DNA from: Candidatus Symbiobacter sp.
GTDB lineage: Bacteria; Pseudomonadota; Alphaproteobacteria; Elsterales; Elsteraceae
NCBI GenBank assembly: GCA_030054015.1
Contig: JASGCR010000056.1
Location: forward strand, 1 to 10,160
Length of the DNA: 10,160 bases
Direction of reading: 5' to 3'
Of the stretch, positions 6,079-10,160 are shown in pieces (the stretch's first letter is position 1; the number at the start of each line of letters is the position of its first letter). Both the position numbers and the translations under genes were made by a program. The notes below the pieces were generated by a model. That model worked only from the letters and a program-made list of their open reading frames with translations, ran no database searches and was not told the origin of the DNA.

Positions 6079-7248
6079 TTATGCGGCCTCCTTGACTGCA
6101 GTCACGATTTTTTGCGCAGCATCGGCAAGATTATCCGCCGACACAATCGGCAAACCCGATTCGGCGAGGATTTTTTTGCCCAACGCCACATTGGTGCCTT
6201 CTAATCGCACCACCAAGGGGACATCCAGGCTGATTTCACGGGCGGCCGCCACGACACCCTCGGCAATCACGTCACAGCGCATGATGCCGCCAAATATATT
6301 GACCAAAATCCCCTCGACCGCCGCATCCGACAGGATAATCTTAAACGCCGCCGTCACCCGTTCCTTGGTCGCGCCGCCGCCAACATCGAGGAAATTGGCC
6401 GGATCGCCGCCGTAAAGTTTGATAATATCCATCGTTGCCATCGCCAAACCTGCGCCATTGACCATACAGCCAATATTGCCATCCAATTTGACATAGGAAA
6501 GTTGGTGTTTGCCGGCCTCGCGCTCGGACGGGTCTTCTTCGTCTTCGTCGCGCAATTCTTCGATGTCGGGGTGGCGATAGAGCGCGTTATCGTCAAAGCC
6601 AATTTTGGCATCCAGGGCCAAAACCCGCCCATCGCCCGACACCACCAAGGGATTGATCTCCATCATGGCCGCGTCTTTGGCGATAAAGGCATCATACATG
6701 CCTTTGACGAACACGCCCAAAGCGGCGGCTTCTTTGCCGACCAACCCCAAGCCAAACGCCAATCGCCGCACATGGAACGGCATCAAACCCACCACCGGAT
6801 CGACCGTGATTTTCAAGATTTTTTCGGGGGTTTTGGCCGCCACTTCTTCAATGTCCATCCCCCCCTCGGTCGAGGCGATAAAGGTTAATCGCGCGGTCAC
6901 GCGGTCAATCAGCAACCCCAAATAAAGCTCGCGCTTGATGTCGCACCCTTGTTCGATATAAAGCCGTTTGACCAACCGGCCTTGCGGCCCGGTTTGTTTG
7001 GTGACCAAATTCATGCCGAGCATGTTCTCGGCGGTGGCTTTCACCTCGGCGGGGGATTTGACGATTTTCACGCCGCCGCCTTTGCCGCGCCCCCCGGCAT
7101 GGATTTGCGCCTTGACGACATAAACCCCGCTGGGCAGAGATTGTGCGACTTTTTCGGCCTCGGACGGCGTCCAGGCAATGCCGCCTTGCAAAATCGCCAC
7201 GCCATATCTGGCCAATACGGCCTTGGCTTGATATTCATGGATGTTCAT
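6079..7248 (-). CDS. sucC: Succinate-CoA ligase (ADP/GDP-forming), beta subunit
   Basis: This subunit supplies the ATP-grasp nucleotide site and the succinate site of succinyl-CoA synthetase. The 389-aa product shows the ATP-grasp loop AQIHAGGRGKGGGV (47-60), MEINPLVV (196-203), GNIGCMVNGAGLAMATMD (257-274), LDVGGGA (287-293), NIFGGI (317-322) and RLEGTN (348-353). The frame is open 20 codons further upstream (to 7308), but I chose MNIHEYQAK because that is the family's conserved N-terminus, the length then fits, and an AGGGGG Shine-Dalgarno sequence lies 4 nt before it. It follows mdh after a 77-nt spacer with no terminator seen, so mdh-sucC-sucD probably form one operon. Nucleotide preference (ADP or GDP) cannot be read with confidence. 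Confidence 0.98.
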   Translation of the reverse strand: MNIHEYQAKAVLARYGVAILQGGIAWTPSEAEKVAQSLPSGVYVVKAQIHAGGRGKGGGVKIVKSPAEVKATAENMLGMNLVTKQTGPQGRLVKRLYIEQGCDIKRELYLGLLIDRVTARLTFIASTEGGMDIEEVAAKTPEKILKITVDPVVGLMPFHVRRLAFGLGLVGKEAAALGVFVKGMYDAFIAKDAAMMEINPLVVSGDGRVLALDAKIGFDDNALYRHPDIEELRDEDEEDPSEREAGKHQLSYVKLDGNIGCMVNGAGLAMATMDIIKLYGGDPANFLDVGGGATKERVTAAFKIILSDAAVEGILVNIFGGIMRCDVIAEGVVAAAREISLDVPLVVRLEGTNVALGKKILAESGLPIVSADNLADAAQKIVTAVKEAA

Positions 7249-7325
7249 ATGACCCCCTAAATCGTTCTTTGACGGCGGAATTTCCGGCTCAAATAAAATC
7301 TTTTGCACCTGTTGTTCGGCTGTAT

Positions 7326-8288
7326 TTAAGCCGATTTCTTGTCAATTTCGACCGCCGCATCGACCAATTTTTTCACGGCGGCACAGCTTTGGTCAAATTC
7401 GGCCTGTTCATTGGCATTGAGGTGAATTTCAACAATCCGTTCAACCCCACCCGCCCCAATCACCACCGGCACACCCACATAAAATCCTTTTTGCCCAAAT
7501 TGCCCCGTCAAATAGGCGGCACAGGGGAGAACCCGTTTCTCATCGCGCAAATAGGATTCGGCCATTTGAATCGCGCTGGCGGCTGGCGCATAAAAGGCCG
7601 AACCGGTTTTAAGCAGGGCGACAATTTCGCCGCCGCCATCGCGGGTGCGTTGGACGATTTCCGCCAGGCGTTTCTCCGACAACCAGCCCATTTTTATCAA
7701 ATCGGTCAGGGGAATCCCGGCCACGGTGGAATAGCGCGGCAGTGGCACCATCGTATCGCCATGACCGCCCAGCACAAAGGCGGTAACATCGCGCACCGAG
7801 ACCTTAAACTCCTCGGCCAGGAAATAACGCATCCGCGCCGAATCCAGCACCCCCGCCATGCCGACCACTTTGTGGTGCGGCAGCCCGCTTTTTTCGCGCA
7901 GCAAATACACCATCGCATCCAATGGGTTGGTCACGCAAATGACAAAGGCATCGGGCGCATGTTGTTTAATCCCAGCCCCCACCGCCGCCATGACTTTGGC
8001 GTTGATGCCAATCAGATCATCGCGGCTCATCCCCGGTTTACGCGGCACACCCGCCGTTACAATCACCACATCGGCCCCGGTAATGGCGGCGTAATCATTG
8101 GTTCCGATCAATTTGGCATCAAAACCCGATACCGGCGATAATTCGGCCAGATCAAGGGCTTTGCCTTGCGGGATACCCTCCATCACATCGAACAAAATCA
8201 CATCGCCCAACTCTTTGAGTCCCGCCAGCAAGGCCAAAGTCCCGCCAATATTTCCCGCCCCAATCAGGGCAATTCGATTGCGCGCCAT
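7326..8288 (-). CDS. mdh: Malate dehydrogenase (NAD, LDH-like type)
   Basis: It oxidises malate to oxaloacetate with NAD in the cytoplasm. The 320-aa protein is of the lactate-dehydrogenase-like group usual in alphaproteobacteria rather than the E. coli type. Landmarks are the Rossmann loop IGAGNIGG (9-16) with D34 ending the second strand (NAD preference), the mobile loop PRKPGMSRDD with R83 and R89, VTNPLDAM (119-126), LDSARM with D149 and R152, and the catalytic GGHGDTM with H176. Arginine at position 83, in place of the glutamine of lactate dehydrogenases, supports malate as substrate. AGGA lies 7 nt before the ATG. It is the first gene of the mdh-sucCD operon and is divergent from lpd. 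Confidence 0.97.
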   Translation of the reverse strand: MARNRIALIGAGNIGGTLALLAGLKELGDVILFDVMEGIPQGKALDLAELSPVSGFDAKLIGTNDYAAITGADVVIVTAGVPRKPGMSRDDLIGINAKVMAAVGAGIKQHAPDAFVICVTNPLDAMVYLLREKSGLPHHKVVGMAGVLDSARMRYFLAEEFKVSVRDVTAFVLGGHGDTMVPLPRYSTVAGIPLTDLIKMGWLSEKRLAEIVQRTRDGGGEIVALLKTGSAFYAPAASAIQMAESYLRDEKRVLPCAAYLTGQFGQKGFYVGVPVVIGAGGVERIVEIHLNANEQAEFDQSCAAVKKLVDAAVEIDKKSA

Positions 8289-8511
8289 GGTGAATTCCTA
8301 AGAAAAATAGGGTTATGGATGTGCCATTTCTTCCAGGGTGTGATGAGAAAAAACGGGCAAAAAGATGATATCCATGACAGACTAACGCTAATTTTGCTGC
8401 ATTGCAACAAAAACGATATTCTTGTTTAATCGCCAAAAATGGGCTTAAAACATAATGAGGGCAGGCGAAGGCCAAACCAATTTGTCCTTTTTGATCATGA
8501 GGGATTTTAAC
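8289..8511. promoter_or_regulatory. Divergent mdh/lpd promoter region
   Basis: These 223 nt separate the mdh and lpd starts and must hold promoters for both directions. A fair plus-strand promoter is seen for lpd (see 8402-8430). I found no convincing -35/-10 pair for mdh on the minus strand. The TTGCTGCATTGCAA segment (8394-8407), an imperfect palindrome, lies near the middle. No gene is supported here. Confidence 0.5.
8402..8430 (+). promoter_or_regulatory. Candidate sigma-70-type promoter for lpd
   Basis: TTGCAA (8402-8407) and TTTAAT (8425-8430) are separated by exactly 17 nt. They match the TTGACA and TATAAT consensus at four and five of six positions. Transcription would begin near 8437, giving an untranslated leader of about 75 nt before the lpd ATG. 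Confidence 0.4.
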
Positions 8512-9918
8512 ATGAGTGACTCATATGATATTGCAATTATTGGCGGCGGTCCTGGCGGATATGTCGCTGCCCTTCGCGCCGCCCAAAATGGCAAAAAAGT
8601 CGCGGTCATCGATAAACGCCGCGCCTTGGGAGGAACCTGTTTGAATGTCGGTTGTATCCCGTCCAAGGCTTTGTTGCAATCGACCGCCAAATTTTGGGAT
8701 GCCGCCCATGAATTTGCCGATCACGGCATTCAAATTGGCGGCTTGAACTTTGATCTGGGGCTGATGCAAGACCGCAAAGACCAGGTGGTCGCGCAAACCG
8801 TCAAAGGCATCGAATTTTTATGCAAAAAGCACAAAGTTACCTTTATTCACGGTACCGCCAAATTTTTATCGGCAACGCGTTTGGCGATCACGGCGGATAC
8901 GGGCGAAAATTCCGAGATTCAGGCCGAAAATATCATCATTGCCACCGGCTCGACCCCGACTTCCTTGCCTGGCATTGCCATTGATGAGAGCAAAATCGTG
9001 TCTTCGACCGGGGCTTTGGCGTTAAAAAAAGTGCCAGGCCATTTGGTGGTGATCGGGGCGGGTGTGATTGGGTTGGAATTGGGATCGGTGTGGCGGCGTT
9101 TGGGAGCCAAAGTAACCGTCATCGAATTTTTGCCCCACATTACCCCATCGGTGGATCAGGAAATCGCCAAAATTTTACAAAAGGAATTAACCAAACAGGG
9201 TTTCGTATTTAAATTATCAACCCGCGTGGTCGAAGCCGTCACGGTTGAAAATGAAGTGGCGTTGCATCTGGAATCCGATGACGGCAAGAATTCGGAGACG
9301 ATCACCGCCGATTGCGTGTTGGTGGCGGTGGGGCGTAAACCCTGTACCGAGGGCTTGGGGTTGGAGGAGATCGGCATTGCCCTCGACCCCCGCGGTCGCA
9401 TCCAGATCAATGACCATTGGCAGACCAATGTTCCATCGATTTATGCCATCGGTGATGTGGTGGCTGGCCCCATGCTCGCCCACAAAGCCAGCGAAGAAGG
9501 GGTGGCGGTGGCCGACCTGCTTGCCGGCCGTTACGCCCATATTTATTACGATGCCATCCCCGCCGTGGTGTACACCAATCCCGAAATCGCCCAAGTCGGT
9601 TACACCCAAGAACAGTTAAAATCCGAAGACCGCGCGTATAAACTCGGCAAATTCCCCTTTACCGCCAATGCCCGCGCCCGCGCCAATGGCAACACAGCAG
9701 GAATGGTGAAAATCCTGGCCGATGCGGCGACGGATCGCGTATTGGGGGTACATATTATCGGCCACGAAGCCGGCGAGATGATTTTAACCGCCGTCGCCGC
9801 CCTGGAATTCGGCGCCAGTGCCGAGGACATCGCACGCCTTTGCGCCCCCCATCCGACACTGTCAGAAGCCATCAAAGAAGCCGCATTGGCGGTAGATGGT
9901 GCCGCGATTCATATTTAG
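8512..9918 (+). CDS. lpd: Dihydrolipoyl dehydrogenase (E3)
   Basis: This FAD flavoenzyme reoxidises the dihydrolipoyl arms of the 2-oxoglutarate (and possibly pyruvate) dehydrogenase complexes and makes NADH. The 468-aa length is normal. Visible are the FAD loop GGGPGGY (11-17), the redox disulfide GTCLNVGCIPSK (C43, C48), ATGSTP (144-149), the NAD loop IGAGVIGLELG (181-191), YAIGDV (311-316) and the C-terminal HPTLSE with the H447-E452 catalytic pair. The frame is open to 8455, but MSDSYDIAIIGG is chosen because GAGGG lies 8 nt upstream and the nucleotide-binding strand normally begins within about 10 residues of the start. It is divergent from mdh, whereas in many alphaproteobacteria lpd follows sucAB. 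A T-rich run follows the stop without a clear stem. Confidence 0.97.
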   Translation: MSDSYDIAIIGGGPGGYVAALRAAQNGKKVAVIDKRRALGGTCLNVGCIPSKALLQSTAKFWDAAHEFADHGIQIGGLNFDLGLMQDRKDQVVAQTVKGIEFLCKKHKVTFIHGTAKFLSATRLAITADTGENSEIQAENIIIATGSTPTSLPGIAIDESKIVSSTGALALKKVPGHLVVIGAGVIGLELGSVWRRLGAKVTVIEFLPHITPSVDQEIAKILQKELTKQGFVFKLSTRVVEAVTVENEVALHLESDDGKNSETITADCVLVAVGRKPCTEGLGLEEIGIALDPRGRIQINDHWQTNVPSIYAIGDVVAGPMLAHKASEEGVAVADLLAGRYAHIYYDAIPAVVYTNPEIAQVGYTQEQLKSEDRAYKLGKFPFTANARARANGNTAGMVKILADAATDRVLGVHIIGHEAGEMILTAVAALEFGASAEDIARLCAPHPTLSEAIKEAALAVDGAAIHI

Positions 9919-9992
9919 GTTTTTTTTTCGATGCATGACGTTGTTTTAGCGAAGAGCCTGGTTCAAAATTAATTCAAAGAATTTCAATAAGT

Positions 9993-10026
9993 GAGCGTCA
10001 TTACCCGCAGATTTTTGCCGAGAAGC
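9993..10026. repeat. Partial copy 2 of the GAGCGTCATTACCCGC repeat
   Basis: This segment matches 92-125 at 33 of 34 positions. After it the sequence diverges: the inner palindrome of copy 1 is replaced by other sequence, including the hairpin at 10050-10083. Between lpd and this point (9919-9992) nothing is recognised. Confidence 0.75.
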
Positions 10027-10049
10027 GGCATAAATCTGTCGGGGCCTGT

Positions 10050-10083
10050 CCCCCCGCCAATGTCGTAAGACATTGGTCGGGGG
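10050..10083. repeat. GC-rich hairpin within the right-hand repeat cluster
   Basis: CCAATGTC (10057-10064) pairs with GACATTGG (10069-10076) around a GTAA loop. Runs of five C's and five G's extend the stem beyond a one-base bulge. It sits between two copies of the GAGCGTCATTACCCGC arm, where copy 1 has a different inner palindrome. It could also act as a transcript end structure for lpd. Confidence 0.55.
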
Positions 10084-10114
10084 AAATCCCCAGGAGTATT
10101 GTCGCCAAAAAAGG

Positions 10115-10160
10115 GAGCGTCATTACCCGCCGGACTGCAAGCGGGAATCCGCTTGCAGTC
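10115..10160. repeat. Copy 3 of the nested palindromic repeat, cut by the window edge
   Basis: It starts with GAGCGTCATTACCCGC (identical to 92-107), then has the inner palindrome GACTGCAAGCGG (10133-10144) pairing with 10149-10160. The segment 10135-10160 matches 125-150 at 25 of 26 positions. The right outer arm would lie just past the window. Confidence 0.75.

Noticed and set aside
7249..7308. A 20-codon N-terminal extension of sucC
   Set aside because: The extension is not typical of SucC, and a strong Shine-Dalgarno sequence precedes the conserved MNIHEYQAK start.
7249..7325. Short CGGAATTTCCG palindrome in the mdh-sucC spacer as an operator or terminator
   Set aside because: It is only an 11-nt symmetric sequence with no loop and no supporting context.
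8455..8511. A 19-codon N-terminal extension of lpd
   Set aside because: The conserved fold begins right after MSDSYD, and GAGGG is well placed for the later ATG.
9919..9930. T-run after the lpd stop as a Rho-independent terminator
   Set aside because: No stable stem lies directly before the T's; GCGG/CCGC pairing near 9888-9904 is short and about 15 nt away.
9993..10160. CRISPR array
   Set aside because: The repeats are few, unevenly spaced and internally palindromic, with no regular spacers or cas genes.

Overview
This window is a citric-acid-cycle gene cluster, most likely from an alphaproteobacterium. The evidence is an LDH-like (tetrameric-type) mdh followed by sucC, sucD and sucA on one strand, with lpd close by; the mdh-sucCD-sucA order is typical of that class. 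I cannot name a genus. Most of the window has moderate GC (roughly 50-55% by eye), with one clearly AT-rich island.

Layout, left to right: (1) 1-186 is non-coding, with a strong GC-rich hairpin (11-34) and a nested palindromic repeat (92-168). (2) sucA, minus strand, 187-3039. (3) A two-gene module on the minus strand, rloA (3685-4926) and rloB (3050-3688), encoding an ABC/SMC-type ATPase and a TOPRIM-type RloB protein. This pair resembles known two-component phage-defence (abortive infection) systems. (4) A 275-nt non-coding stretch (4927-5201) with a probable rloA control region, a large palindrome and a likely terminator behind sucD. (5) sucD, sucC and mdh, minus strand, 5202-8288. (6) A 223-nt divergent promoter region. 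(7) lpd, plus strand, 8512-9918. (8) 9919-10160, non-coding, with further copies of the repeat seen at the left end.

How the genes work together: malate dehydrogenase makes oxaloacetate; SucCD interconverts succinyl-CoA and succinate; SucA (E1o) and Lpd (E3) are two of the three parts of the 2-oxoglutarate dehydrogenase complex. The third part, sucB (E2o), is not in the window. lpd is transcribed away from mdh rather than lying after sucAB, so the classic order has been rearranged.

The main point of interest is the rloAB pair sitting between sucD and sucA. rloA and rloB overlap by 4 nt, and sucA starts only 10 nt after the rloB stop, with its ribosome-binding site in that gap. A probable terminator behind sucD and a candidate promoter in front of rloA suggest that the transcript carrying the defence-like genes may also carry sucA. 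An 11-bp inverted repeat brackets the module, and base composition changes sharply inside rloA, both consistent with acquisition by transfer or recombination.
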